DNA of 64,000 bases from contig UAVY01000007.1 of assembly GCA_900446925.1 (NCBI GenBank), positions 496,001 through 560,000 on the forward strand, read 5' to 3'. The position numbers were made by a program, and so were the translations under genes. Source of the DNA: Citrobacter koseri. GTDB lineage: Bacteria; Pseudomonadota; Gammaproteobacteria; Enterobacterales; Enterobacteriaceae. Under the pieces are notes generated by a model that saw nothing but the letters and a program-made list of their open reading frames with translations, was not told the DNA's origin and did no database searches. Positions 41,379 to 50,512 of this stretch are shown here, one piece after another (within the stretch, counting starts at the first letter, position 1; every line of letters starts with the position of its first letter).

Positions 41379-42346
41379 TGTCTCTGGCGTGGCCGCTTTT
41401 TCGGATTACGGAACAGGCAGCGCTTGCTGCCTGGCCGCAAACCGGATGCGGCGATAAAAACAAAATCGATGGACTGGCGGTGACAGCCATGCGTCAGTCA
41501 TTAAATGAAGTCGCCATGCGGGGCAAAATTGTTATCGGCGAAGGCGAAATCGACCATGCGCCGATGTTGTATATCGGTGAGGAGGTCGGAACCGGGACAG
41601 GGCCGAGCGTGGATATCGCCGTCGACCCGATTGAGGGAACGCGCATGGTGGCGATGGGGCAGAATAATGCGTTGTCCGTGATGGCGCTGGCGCCGCAGGG
41701 GAGCCTGCTGCATGCGCCTGACATGTATATGCGCAAACTGGTGGTTAACCGTCAGGCGAAAGGGGCGATTAACCTCGCGTTATCACTGGAAGAGAACCTG
41801 CGTAATATTGCCGCTGCGCTGAATAAGCCGCTCACGTCGTTGCGTATGGCGACGCTGGATAAACCGCGCCATCAGGCGGTTATTCAGCAGGCCGCGCGGC
41901 TTGGCGTTAAGGTGTTTGCTTTGCCGGACGGCGATGTCGCTGCCAGTGTATTAACCTGCCAGCAGCATCATCCGTTCGATGTGATGTACGCTATTGGCGG
42001 CGCGCCGGAAGGGGTGATATCAGCCTGTGCCGTGAAGGCGCTTGATGGTGATATGCAGGCTGAGTTGATTGACTTTTGTCAGGCGAAAGGTGAAACGGCG
42101 GAACACCGATTGATCGCGAACGATGAGTTACGCCGCTGTAAGCAAATGGGTGTCGCGGTGAACCGGGTTTATACGCTGGATGAACTTGTGGGAAGCCAGG
42201 ATATTCTGTTTTCAGCAACGGGCGTAACGGGAGGCGATCTGTTACATGGCGTGCAGAAAACGGAAAATGGCGTCAGTACGCAAACATTACTGATCGGCGG
42301 CATCGATCGAACGTGTAATATAATAGACTCTCTGCATTGCTGGTGA
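41375..42346 (+). CDS. yggF: class II fructose-1,6-bisphosphatase YggF
   Basis: GlpX-like phosphatase of 323 residues, acting on fructose 1,6-bisphosphate and possibly related sugar bisphosphates. Motifs: VIGEGEIDHAPMLYIGEEVG, the metal site VDPIEGTRMVAMGQ and IGGAPEGVISACA. It overlaps yggP by 4 bp and is followed 15 bp later by yggD. Placed in a PTS/dehydrogenase cluster beside tktA, it could dephosphorylate an intermediate of an unidentified sugar pathway (inference). Intact. Confidence 0.93.
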   Translation: MMSLAWPLFRITEQAALAAWPQTGCGDKNKIDGLAVTAMRQSLNEVAMRGKIVIGEGEIDHAPMLYIGEEVGTGTGPSVDIAVDPIEGTRMVAMGQNNALSVMALAPQGSLLHAPDMYMRKLVVNRQAKGAINLALSLEENLRNIAAALNKPLTSLRMATLDKPRHQAVIQQAARLGVKVFALPDGDVAASVLTCQQHHPFDVMYAIGGAPEGVISACAVKALDGDMQAELIDFCQAKGETAEHRLIANDELRRCKQMGVAVNRVYTLDELVGSQDILFSATGVTGGDLLHGVQKTENGVSTQTLLIGGIDRTCNIIDSLHCW

Positions 42347-42361
42347 TTTATCGAGAAACGC

Positions 42362-42872
42362 ATGACGACGTTGACAGAAGATGATGTACTTGAGCAACTG
42401 GACGCTCAGGATAATTTACTTTCGTTTATGGCAACCGCAAATGACATCCTGTTGCAGGCCATCAAAAATTTTCTGCCGTCATTATTCGTCAATAACGATG
42501 AAGAAATCGTCGAATATGCAGTGAAGCCGTTACTGGCTCAAAGCGGCCCGCTTGATGACATTGATGTGGCAATACGTTTGATTTATGCGTTGGGAAAAAT
42601 GGATAAATGGCTGTATGCCGATGTGATTCACTTCTCTCAGTTTTATCAGTATTTACGTGAACAGCGTGAAATCCCCCGTTTTTCTGATGATATCACCTGG
42701 GATTTTATGAGTAACGTCAATAGCATAACGACGAATGCCACACTCTACAATTCGTTGAAATCAATGAAGTTTGCAGATTTCGCCATCTATTCAGAAATAC
42801 GTTTTTGTCACCATGATCAAAACCGGGCTGGCTTTAGCGGTAACGACGATATTAAGGGAATTAACACCGTGA
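42362..42872 (+). CDS. yggD: fumarase E / MtlR-family protein YggD (frameshifted)
   Basis: Protein of the MtlR (mannitol repressor) family, 169 residues after repair. E. coli YggD was later assigned fumarase activity and renamed FumE. It starts MTTLTEDDVLEQLDAQDNLL. One extra T in the T-run 42802-42806 diverts the frame at SEIRF; removing it yields VTMIKTGLALAVTTILRELTP and a stop at 42870-42872. As written, the frame instead runs straight into yggC, imitating a 413-residue fusion. The real stop TGA overlaps the yggC GTG start. Confidence 0.92.
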
Positions 42873-43603
42873 AAATATCGCTCCAGATTAATGGGCTGAT
42901 GACCGACGCCTGGTATGATGACGATGAAGTAGAAAATGTCCATAAACCGCTGTTACGGCATCTGGCAACATTAAACGCGAAAACACCTGAGCGCCGCACC
43001 GTTATTTTTCTGAGCGCTCCGCCAGGAACAGGAAAGTCAACGCTCACCACCTTCTGGGAATATCTGTCGCGTAACGATCCAGAATTACCGACGATCCAGA
43101 CGCTGCCGATGGATGGCTTCCATCATTATAATCGCTGGCTGGATGAGCATGAACTGCGCGCCGCTAAAGGTGCGCCTGAAACCTTTAACGTTGAAAAACT
43201 GGCGAGTAATTTACGTCAGCTCCATGAGCAGAATGCAACCTGGCCTCAATATGATCGCCAACTGCATGACCCTGTCGAAAATGCCATTCAGGTGACGGCG
43301 CCTGTCGTTATTATTGAAGGAAACTGGCTGTTGTATAACGCGCCGTCCTGGCGCGAGCTACGGCAGTATTGCGATTATTCACTGTTTATCCGCGCGCCTG
43401 CCGATGTGCTGCGCGGACGTTTAATCGCACGTAAACAGGCAGGAGGACTGAGCGAAGAGCAGGCGCAGATATTTTTTGACCGTACCGACGGGCCTAACGT
43501 TTGTCGGGTGCTGGAAAACAGCTTACCTGCGAGTCTTACGTTAGAGATGACGGCAAAGGGCGAGTATCGTCTTGCACAGGCGTTGCCTGACGAGCCTCAG
43601 TAA
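42869..43603 (+). CDS. yggC: P-loop kinase-like protein YggC
   Basis: NTPase of 244 residues of the uridine kinase / pantothenate kinase-like P-loop family: Walker A SAPPGTGKSTLTTFW, the DGFHHYNRWLD loop, IVIEGNWLL-type strand (VVIIEGNWLLYN) and a lid region with RGRLIARKQAGG. The phosphate acceptor is unknown; a sugar is likely from context. The start GTG 42869 overlaps the yggD stop. It looks fused to yggD only because of the upstream indel. Its last 68 bp overlap the convergent ECF ATPase gene. Confidence 0.9.
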   Translation: MKISLQINGLMTDAWYDDDEVENVHKPLLRHLATLNAKTPERRTVIFLSAPPGTGKSTLTTFWEYLSRNDPELPTIQTLPMDGFHHYNRWLDEHELRAAKGAPETFNVEKLASNLRQLHEQNATWPQYDRQLHDPVENAIQVTAPVVIIEGNWLLYNAPSWRELRQYCDYSLFIRAPADVLRGRLIARKQAGGLSEEQAQIFFDRTDGPNVCRVLENSLPASLTLEMTAKGEYRLAQALPDEPQ

Positions 43604-44243
43604 TGGCTCCGTTATGCAGACGAACCACCCTGGAAAAATGGCGCTGCGTAAAAGCGGCGTCATGACTGATCGCCACCACGCTGGTTCCCCGTTGTCGGCA
43701 AACCGCGAGCCAGTTTTCAAAGATTGCCAGCCAGTGGGCGTCAAAATCCCGGCTGGGTTCATCAAGCATCAGAATTGCCGGTCTCATGACGTCAAGACTG
43801 GCAACGGCGACCATACGGCGTTGCGCCGTATGAAGATCCAACGGATGCATATCCGCGACCTCTTCCAGAGCGCATAATTTCAGCGCCGTAGCGGTGCGTT
43901 GCGCAATTTCGGTCGGCGGCAACTTTTGTAGCCGCAAGCCAAAAGCGACCTCTTCGGCGACATTACTGTGAAAAAGCTGGTTTTCCGCTTCCTGAAACAG
44001 CACGCCGAGAATCTGCGCGCGTTCGCGGTTTTTGCGTTGCGCAATCGGCGTTCCCTGAAGCAGCACGTCGCCGGATGACGGAGTGAGTAAGCCAGCCATG
44101 ATGCGCAGAAGCGTCGATTTCCCCGCGCCGTTATCACCGGTCAGCGCCAGCCATTCCCCTGCGTTCAGCGTCAGTGAGATATCGTGAAGGCAGGGAGTAG
44201 CGGCGCCCGGCCAGCGAAAAGTCACCTGTTCTAGCGTCAGCAT
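43536..44243 (-). CDS. ECF transporter ATPase with degenerate signature motif
   Basis: ABC ATPase of 235 residues beginning MLTLEQVTFRWPGAATPCLH. Walker A is GDNGAGKST, the Q-loop lies in LGVLFQEAENQLF, and Walker B is ILMLDEPSRDFD with the switch histidine in AISHDAAFTQ. The ABC signature is abnormal: LDLHTAQRRMVAVAS replaces LSGGQ. Together with its partner (44237-44914) it would form the A/A' heterodimer of an ECF transporter, in which one composite site may be inactive. It overlaps the partner by 7 bp. The 3' end overlaps yggC on the other strand by 68 bp. Intact. Confidence 0.88.
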   Translation of the reverse strand: MLTLEQVTFRWPGAATPCLHDISLTLNAGEWLALTGDNGAGKSTLLRIMAGLLTPSSGDVLLQGTPIAQRKNRERAQILGVLFQEAENQLFHSNVAEEVAFGLRLQKLPPTEIAQRTATALKLCALEEVADMHPLDLHTAQRRMVAVASLDVMRPAILMLDEPSRDFDAHWLAIFENWLAVCRQRGTSVVAISHDAAFTQRHFSRVVRLHNGAITEARQATPVQDDTRPLPSSLT

Positions 44244-44914
44244 CGTAAAGATAATCCTTCGTTGTGCAACTGCCATGTGCGATCGCAATAGGCGAGAAAG
44301 GGGGCGGGGTCACGCTCAAAAAGAATGATTAACGCCTGTTGCGTATGCGCCCAGTCCTGTAAACGCGTCAGCAGCAGCGCCGTGGCCTGAGCTGTTAAAC
44401 GGCTGAACGCTTCATCAAGAATCAACAGTTTCGGCTGCATAGCGAGTGCACTGGCAATCACCACGCGCTGAGTTTCCCCGCCGGAGAGCGTACCCGGGTG
44501 GCGCTGACGCAATGGCTGGCATTCCGTCAGCGAGAGCGCGGCATCAACGCGACGCAGGATCTCCGCCTCGCTGAGCGCAAGGTTTTCCGGGCCGAACGCG
44601 ATCTCTTCCTCCACGCTGAAGGTACAGCCGGAAAGTTGCAGCCAGGGCGACTGCTGGACAAGCTGGATGGTTTGCGCGTGTTCCGCCAGGGAGCGCTGCC
44701 CTATGGGCGTGCATAACAGTTCGCCTTTGCCGTCGATCGTGCCGGGAAGAAAATCGGGAAACCAGCCCGCCATTAACTGCGCCAGCGTACTTTTTCCGCT
44801 GCCGTTATTGCCAAAAATCGCCACGATACCGGGCGTGTCGTAATGAAAATCGAAGCACAGCGGGGCGCGCGTCGCATGTGTCGGGTGATAACGGAACTGC
44901 TCTAGCGTAACCAT
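44237..44914 (-). CDS. ECF transporter ATPase with canonical signature
   Basis: ABC ATPase of 225 residues, start MVTLEQFRYHPTHATRAP at ATG 44914. Walker A GNNGSGKST, Q-loop QLVQQSPWLQLSG, a canonical signature LSGGETQRVVIASALA, and Walker B LLILDEAFSRLTA, in which A replaces the usual P after DE. The final region has FERDP where the H-loop histidine (SHD) is expected, so the switch histidine appears to be missing. That makes it complementary to the other ATPase: one keeps the signature, the other the H-loop. It overlaps the T component by 13 bp. Confidence 0.87.
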   Translation of the reverse strand: MVTLEQFRYHPTHATRAPLCFDFHYDTPGIVAIFGNNGSGKSTLAQLMAGWFPDFLPGTIDGKGELLCTPIGQRSLAEHAQTIQLVQQSPWLQLSGCTFSVEEEIAFGPENLALSEAEILRRVDAALSLTECQPLRQRHPGTLSGGETQRVVIASALAMQPKLLILDEAFSRLTAQATALLLTRLQDWAHTQQALIILFERDPAPFLAYCDRTWQLHNEGLSLRC

Positions 44915-45609
44915 ATCCACACTCCGGTTTCGACCAGCATCGCCAGTATCATGCTGTAGCGTGCGACCCGTTGCCGGGCGCTGTCCTCCGGCGCCCACAA
45001 TGTGGTGCGACGGCGATGTAAACGAAACGCCCGCATATCCAATGCCGCGCCGCGAACCGCCAGATCGTTGAGCGCATTGTGCGTTAACGGAACGATAAGC
45101 GCAGGCATGGCGCGAAGTCGCTGATACCAACGTTCGTCCAGCGGCACGCCGCGGGCGCGCTGGGCTTCATGAATGATCGACAGCTGGCGTTTTAGCTGTT
45201 CGACAACCAGCAGCGGGCCGGCAAACAGGTAGGCGATACCCGGCGGCAGGCGTGAGGCGAACAGGGCGCGAATAAACTGGCGAACCGGCACGTACTGCAT
45301 CCACAACTGTGAGGTGGAGACTATCGCCAGAATCCGTAGCCAGAGCGTGACGGCGTGTTGCCAGCGTTGCGGATCGCGCGGCTGGCCGCTGATCCACTCG
45401 GTCAGCCAGCCTCCGTGTACCAGCCATAGGCCGAATCCCAGAGAAAACATCAGCCACGCGACATATTTCGCCCGCGGGCGCGTGGCGCTTATCCCCAGTA
45501 AACAGAGAAATGTCGCCGCGCTGTACAGCGTGAGCGCCATGCCGGCAGGAAGCAGCAGCGTGGTGCAGGCGGCCAGCGCCCAGAGCGTTAACGAGGTAAA
45601 AGGGTGCAT
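44902..45609 (-). CDS. ECF transporter T component (EcfT/CbiQ-like)
   Basis: Membrane coupling protein of 235 residues, CbiQ/EcfT family. Several hydrophobic segments in the N-terminal half are followed by the cytoplasmic coupling helices, with two A-R-G motifs (EAQRARGVPL and AVRGAALDMRAF). Such T components connect the two ATPases to the substrate-binding S component. The start overlaps the S-component stop (TAATG at 45607-45611). Intact. Confidence 0.87.
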   Translation of the reverse strand: MHPFTSLTLWALAACTTLLLPAGMALTLYSAATFLCLLGISATRPRAKYVAWLMFSLGFGLWLVHGGWLTEWISGQPRDPQRWQHAVTLWLRILAIVSTSQLWMQYVPVRQFIRALFASRLPPGIAYLFAGPLLVVEQLKRQLSIIHEAQRARGVPLDERWYQRLRAMPALIVPLTHNALNDLAVRGAALDMRAFRLHRRRTTLWAPEDSARQRVARYSMILAMLVETGVWIWLR

Positions 45610-46187
45610 TAGCGCACGGGCGACATCGTTGGGAAATGGCGCGTGGTGCGTAATGGCAACTGGCGCAACAGCACCCAGACGATAATCGCGGTCAGGATTT
45701 TATCGACCAGATTCGCCCCCAGGACGGTAATCGCAACGGACTCCACCAGGTTCTGACCGACAGAGTGCATCCAGGCGACAAACAGGTCGGCGCCGCTTCC
45801 GGTCACACCGCCAAACAGCGTAGTTCGCAGCGGCACGGCGACAACTGTGACCGCCAGCGTAATCACCACGCCGCTGGCCACCACTTTTGGCAGGGTGCGA
45901 AACCATCCGGCACGCGCCAGCCAACCGGCGACCAGGCCAATCACCATCGCGACCGGCGCAAAGGCGGCGGCGATGGGATCGGTTAATAATCCCCAGAGTA
46001 CATTGGTGAGCAACCCGGTTAACATGCCGACTATCGGGCCGAGCAGGACGGCGCTGATCAACGTCCCGATGGAGTCGAGGAAAACCGGTAACTTCAACAT
46101 GCTGATGAGCTGTCCGCCGATCATATTGATGGCGATAGCAATCACGATCAAAGCCAGGGACTGGCTGGAAAACTGGCGACGCGCCAT
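45609..46187 (-). CDS. ECF transporter S (substrate-binding) component
   Basis: Small membrane protein of 192 residues with about six hydrophobic segments, starting MARRQFSSQSLALIVIAIAI at ATG 46187 with AGAGG upstream. The stretch LLGPIVGMLTGLLTNVLWGL resembles the G-rich segments of ECF S components that bind vitamins. It sits first in the S-T-A-A' order. The ligand cannot be read from the sequence. The gene cluster is absent from the E. coli K-12 yggC-epd junction. Intact. Confidence 0.82.
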   Translation of the reverse strand: MARRQFSSQSLALIVIAIAINMIGGQLISMLKLPVFLDSIGTLISAVLLGPIVGMLTGLLTNVLWGLLTDPIAAAFAPVAMVIGLVAGWLARAGWFRTLPKVVASGVVITLAVTVVAVPLRTTLFGGVTGSGADLFVAWMHSVGQNLVESVAITVLGANLVDKILTAIIVWVLLRQLPLRTTRHFPTMSPVR

Positions 46188-46212
46188 AGAAAACCTCTTA
46201 CTGAGTGAAACG

Positions 46213-46639
46213 TTAACGGGGTGAGATAACCAGTTCTTCATAACCGGAAACAGCGCAGGGCTGGCGGCTAAACGCCAGCGCGTTAAGCTCTCCGATGACC
46301 AGCTCAAGCGTGGTGCGAACGGTACAGCCTGCCATCATATGGCCGCCCAGCATTGCGCCTTTTGGGTCGGAAACAGAGAGATGAAGGTGTTCGCCAGTGA
46401 GTTCCAGCGTGCCGTTCAGGGAGATGACCTCATACGTTCCGGTGAGCAGGGTGGTTTCCTCTTGCCCGGCGAATCGCAGCGCGACGTCAGTCAGGCTGCC
46501 GGTACACCCGGCTATCCACGCGGCGCGCAGTTGGGTGCTGTTGGACGAACGCGTGTAGTTGTGAAAAAACTTCCTGGCCGGGAAGCAGGCGCAGCGCATA
46601 AAAGCGTGCGGCAGATGAGGGAACTGGCGGCATTGTCAT
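46213..46639 (-). CDS. DUF296 / PPC-domain protein (frameshifted)
   Basis: Protein of about 141 residues of the DUF296 (plants and prokaryotes conserved, PD1-like) family: LRLLPGQEVFSQLHAFVQQH, then GCTGSLTDVALRFAGQEET, GTLELTGEHLHLSVSDPKG and MLGGHMMAGCTVRTTLELVIGE split by short variable parts. The conserved G-G-H-M and histidine pattern suggests a small metal- or ligand-binding fold; the plant domain is paired with AT-hooks. An extra base in the GGG at 46533-46535 breaks the frame. It lies 25 bp upstream of the ECF S component on the same strand, so it is probably co-transcribed. Function unknown. Confidence 0.84.
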
Positions 46640-47013
46640 GGTTTGGGGACTCCGAGACTCGGACGTAGCGCTGATAATATAGACGCTGGCTCACGTACTT
46701 CCTGATATAAATCAGGATTTGTGACGCGGCAACGAAAAGATATTGCTACGCTTATTCGCCATTCTGGAATATGGAATAAATCGGGCGCTGAAGGGGCGAA
46801 AGTGTGATGCAGGTCAGATAACTGGCTTCTTTGACTGGACAATCATTCCTTTTATTCCTCGTTTCGCTTATTCTAGCTGAAGCGTTTCAGTCGATTAAAT
46901 GTTCGACAAAATAATCAATCAGTCGCAGTTTGCGACAGGTAAGGTTTTCCTCGACGATTTGCTGGATTACTCTGTCAGCCTCATCTGAATCGGGATAGCC
47001 TTGCAGGAGACCT
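46640..47013. other. divergent DUF296/epd upstream region
   Basis: A 374-bp gap serving both the ECF/DUF296 operon (minus) and the epd-pgk-fbaA operon (plus). No open frame of note and no recognised operator. Confidence 0.5.
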
Positions 47014-48036
47014 ATGACCGTACGCGTAGCGATTAATGGCTTTGGTCGCATTCGGGCGTAACGTGGTTCGTGCTTTGTATGAATCAGGACGCCGGGCGGA
47101 AATCAGCGTGGTGGCAATCAACGAACTTGCGGATGCTGCGGGCATGGCGCATTTGTTGAAATATGACACCAGCCATGGACGTTTTGCATGGGATGTTCGC
47201 CAGGAGCGCGAGCAGCTCATCGTCGGCGACGACACGATTCGCATTTTGCACGAGCGAACGCTGGATGCGCTCCCCTGGGCGCGAACTGAGTATTGATGTC
47301 GTGCTGGATTGCACGGGCGTGTACGGTAATCGTGAACACGGCGAGGCGCATCTTGCCGCTGGCGCGAAAAAAGTGCTCTTTTCACATCCCGGCAGCCACG
47401 ATCTTGACGCCACCGTCGTGTTTGGCGTGAACCAGGAGCAATTGCGTGCGGAACACCGCATCGTATCGAATGCGTCCTGTACCACGAATTGCATCATCCC
47501 CGTCATTAAATTGTTAGATGATGCATACGGCATTGAGTCGGGAACCGTCACGACGATCCACTCCGCCATGCACGATCAGCAGGTGATCGACGCGTACCAT
47601 TCCGATCTGCGACGCACCCGCGCCGCCAGCCAGTCGATTATTCCGGTTGATACCAAACTGGCGGCGGGCATTACGCGAATTTTCCCGCAGTTCAACGACC
47701 GTTTTGAGGCGATTGCGGTACGCGTACCGACCATAAATGTGACGGCGATCGACTTAAGCGTGACGGTGAAAAAGCCGGTAAAAGCCAGTGAAGTCAACCA
47801 GTTGCTGCAAAAAGCAGCACATGGGGCATTTCATGGTATAGTTGACTATACGGAATTGCCGTTGGTCTCGATAGATTTCAACCACGACCCGCATAGCGCC
47901 ATCGTTGATGGCACCCAGACCCGGGTCAGTGGCGCCCACCTGATCAAGACATTGGTCTGGTGCGATAATGAATGGGGGCTTTGCTAACCGAATGCTCGAC
48001 ACGACGTTAGCGATGGCCGCAGTTGGTTTCAAGTAG
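47014..48036 (+). CDS. epd: D-erythrose-4-phosphate dehydrogenase (three frameshifts)
   Basis: GAPDH-like NAD enzyme that oxidises erythrose 4-phosphate to 4-phosphoerythronate, the entry step of the DXP-dependent pyridoxal phosphate pathway. It starts [13 protein letters not shown]; the Rossmann [17 protein letters not shown] is visible after repair, and the catalytic cysteine is in [12 protein letters not shown]. It ends WCDNEWGFANRML...FK. Extra bases lie near 47053, 47277-47279 and 47973-47977, exactly accounting for 3 surplus bp. First gene of epd-pgk-fbaA. Confidence 0.95.
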
Positions 48037-48117
48037 GACATTCCATGCGCAAAATCCTTCAAAAGGATGAAGCGCATGACGTCTGCAAAACTTTATGAAT
48101 CAATGAGAGGATTCACC

Positions 48118-49281
48118 ATGTCTGTAATTAAGATGACCGATCTGGATCTTGCTGGTAAACGTGTTTTTATCCGTGCGGATCTGAACGTTCCAGTTAAAGA
48201 AGGGAAAGTAACCAGCGACGCGCGTATTCGCGCTTCCCTGCCGACCATCGAACTGGCCCTGAAACAGGGTGCGAAAGTGATGGTTACTTCCCACCTGGGT
48301 CGTCCTACCGAAGGCGAGTACAACGAAGAATTCTCTCTGCTGCCGGTTGTTAACTACCTGAAAGACAAACTGTCCAATCCGGTTCGCCTGGTAAAAGATT
48401 ACCTGGACGGCGTTGAAGTGGCTGCCGGTGAACTGGTGGTTCTGGAAAACGTTCGCTTTAACAAAGGCGAGAAGAAAGATGACGAAGCCCTGTCTAAGAA
48501 ATACGCTGCGCTGTGCGACGTATTCGTGATGGACGCTTTCGGTACTGCGCACCGCGCTCAGGCTTCTACCCACGGTATCGGTAAATTCGCCGACGTCGCT
48601 TGCGCAGGTCCGCTGCTGGCGGCAGAACTGGATGCGCTGGGTAAAGCGCTGAAAGAACCGGCTCGCCCGATGGTGGCTATCGTTGGCGGTTCTAAAGTGT
48701 CTACCAAACTGACCGTTCTGGACTCCCTGTCCAAAATCGCTGACCAGCTGATCGTTGGCGGCGGCATCGCAAACACCTTCGTTGCCGCTCAGGGCCACAA
48801 TGTGGGCAAATCCCTGTACGAAGCTGACCTGGTTGACGAAGCGAAACGCCTGCTGACCACCTGTGATATCCCGGTTCCAACTGACGTACGCGTAGCAACC
48901 GAGTTCTCCGAAACCGCTACTGCGACCCTGAAATCTGTTAACGACATCAAAGACGACGAGCAGATTCTGGACCTGGGCGATACCTCCGCTGAGAAACTGG
49001 CTGACATCCTGAAGAATGCGAAAACCATTCTGTGGAACGGCCCGGTTGGCGTGTTCGAATTCCCGAACTTCCGTAAAGGCACCGAAATTGTTGCCAACGC
49101 GATCGCAGACAGCGAAGCGTTCTCTATCGCAGGCGGCGGCGACACTCTGGCGGCAATCGACCTGTTCGGCATTGCTGACAAAATCTCCTACATCTCCACT
49201 GGCGGTGGCGCATTCCTCGAATTCGTGGAAGGCAAAGTGCTGCCAGCAGTAGCAATGCTCGAAGAGCGCGCTAAGAAGTAA
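48118..49281 (+). CDS. pgk: phosphoglycerate kinase
   Basis: Glycolytic enzyme that transfers phosphate from 1,3-bisphosphoglycerate to ADP. 387 residues, start [20 protein letters not shown] at ATG 48118. The RADLNVP motif and [26 protein letters not shown] and [10 protein letters not shown] motifs are all present. Codon use is that of a highly expressed gene. An 81-bp gap separates it from epd. Intact. Confidence 0.98.
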   Translation: MSVIKMTDLDLAGKRVFIRADLNVPVKEGKVTSDARIRASLPTIELALKQGAKVMVTSHLGRPTEGEYNEEFSLLPVVNYLKDKLSNPVRLVKDYLDGVEVAAGELVVLENVRFNKGEKKDDEALSKKYAALCDVFVMDAFGTAHRAQASTHGIGKFADVACAGPLLAAELDALGKALKEPARPMVAIVGGSKVSTKLTVLDSLSKIADQLIVGGGIANTFVAAQGHNVGKSLYEADLVDEAKRLLTTCDIPVPTDVRVATEFSETATATLKSVNDIKDDEQILDLGDTSAEKLADILKNAKTILWNGPVGVFEFPNFRKGTEIVANAIADSEAFSIAGGGDTLAAIDLFGIADKISYISTGGGAFLEFVEGKVLPAVAMLEERAKK

Positions 49282-49286
49282 TCGTT

Positions 49287-49312
49287 ACGGGCAGGGATTC
49301 CTGCCCGTTGAT
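49287..49312 (+). terminator. hairpin between pgk and fbaA
   Basis: Stem ACGGGCAGG-a-tTCCTGCCCGT 5 bp past the pgk stop, followed by a moderately T-rich tail. It may cause partial termination or protect the 3' end of pgk mRNA. Confidence 0.7.
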
Positions 49313-49381
49313 TTATTGCCGTGCTGACATTCAGGGCGGCTCGTGTTTTTTCTAAGGCCCGACGATACAGGACAACGAAAC

Positions 49382-50461
49382 ATGTCTAAAATTTTTGATT
49401 TCGTAAAACCAGGCGTAATTACTGGTGATGACGTACAGAAAGTGTTCCAGGTAGCAAAAGAAAACAACTTTGCTCTGCCAGCAGTTAACTGCGTGGGCAC
49501 CGATTCCATCAACGCCGTTCTGGAAACCGCTGCGAAAGTTAAAGCGCCGGTCATCGTCCAGTTCTCCAACGGTGGCGCTTCCTTTATCGCGGGTAAAGGC
49601 GTGAAAACCGACGTTCCTCAGGGCTCGGCAATCCTGGGCGCTATCTCTGGCGCGCATCACGTTCACCAGATGGCTGAACACTACGGTGTTCCGGTAATTC
49701 TGCACACCGACCACTGCGCGAAGAAACTGCTGCCGTGGATCGACGGTCTGCTGGACGCGGGTGAAAAACATTTCGCTGCGACCGGTAAGCCGCTGTTCTC
49801 TTCTCACATGATCGACCTGTCTGAAGAGTCTCTGGAAGAGAACATCGAAATCTGCTCCAAATACCTGGCGCGCATGGCCAAAATGGGCATGACTCTGGAA
49901 ATCGAACTGGGTTGCACCGGTGGTGAAGAAGACGGCGTGGACAACAGCCACATGGACGCTTCTGCACTGTACACCCAGCCGGAAGACGTTGATTACGCAT
50001 ACACTGAGCTGAGCAAAATCAGCCCGCGTTTCACCATCGCGGCTTCCTTCGGTAACGTACACGGTGTTTACAAACCGGGTAACGTGGTTCTGACCCCGAC
50101 CATCCTGCGCGACTCTCAGGAATATGTTTCTAAGAAACACAACCTGCCGCACAACAGCCTGAACTTCGTATTCCACGGTGGTTCCGGTTCTACCGCTCAG
50201 GAAATCAAAGACTCCGTAAGCTACGGCGTAATCAAAATGAACATCGATACCGATACCCAATGGGCGACCTGGGAAGGTGTTCTGAAGTATTACAAAGATA
50301 ACGAAGCGTATCTTCAGGGTCAGCTGGGCAACCCGAAAGGCGAAGATCAGCCGAACAAGAAATACTACGATCCGCGCGTATGGCTGCGTGCCGGCCAGAC
50401 TTCCATGATCGCGCGTCTGGAACAGGCTTTCAAAGAACTGAACGCGATTGACGTTCTGTAA
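49382..50461 (+). CDS. fbaA: class II fructose-bisphosphate aldolase
   Basis: Zinc-dependent glycolytic aldolase interconverting fructose 1,6-bisphosphate with dihydroxyacetone phosphate and glyceraldehyde 3-phosphate. 359 residues, starting MSKIFDFVKPGVITGDDVQK. Zinc and substrate motifs: ILHTDHCAKKLLPW, ELGCTGGEEDG, FGNVHGVYKPGN and FHGGSGST. Last gene of epd-pgk-fbaA, followed by a strong terminator and a REP. Intact. Confidence 0.98.
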   Translation: MSKIFDFVKPGVITGDDVQKVFQVAKENNFALPAVNCVGTDSINAVLETAAKVKAPVIVQFSNGGASFIAGKGVKTDVPQGSAILGAISGAHHVHQMAEHYGVPVILHTDHCAKKLLPWIDGLLDAGEKHFAATGKPLFSSHMIDLSEESLEENIEICSKYLARMAKMGMTLEIELGCTGGEEDGVDNSHMDASALYTQPEDVDYAYTELSKISPRFTIAASFGNVHGVYKPGNVVLTPTILRDSQEYVSKKHNLPHNSLNFVFHGGSGSTAQEIKDSVSYGVIKMNIDTDTQWATWEGVLKYYKDNEAYLQGQLGNPKGEDQPNKKYYDPRVWLRAGQTSMIARLEQAFKELNAIDVL

Positions 50462-50478
50462 TTCAGCCTGCTGATTGT

Positions 50479-50512
50479 AAAAATGGCTTCCTTCGGGAAG
50501 CCATTTTTTTTT
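50479..50512 (+). terminator. terminator of epd-pgk-fbaA
   Basis: Stem AAAATGGCTTCC-ttcg-GGAAGCCATTTT with a UUCG-type tetraloop and T9. Very strong intrinsic terminator. Confidence 0.95.

Noticed and set aside
42362..43603. Novel MtlR-kinase fusion enzyme
   Set aside because: Explained by one extra T at 42802-42806; both normal gene boundaries reappear when it is removed.
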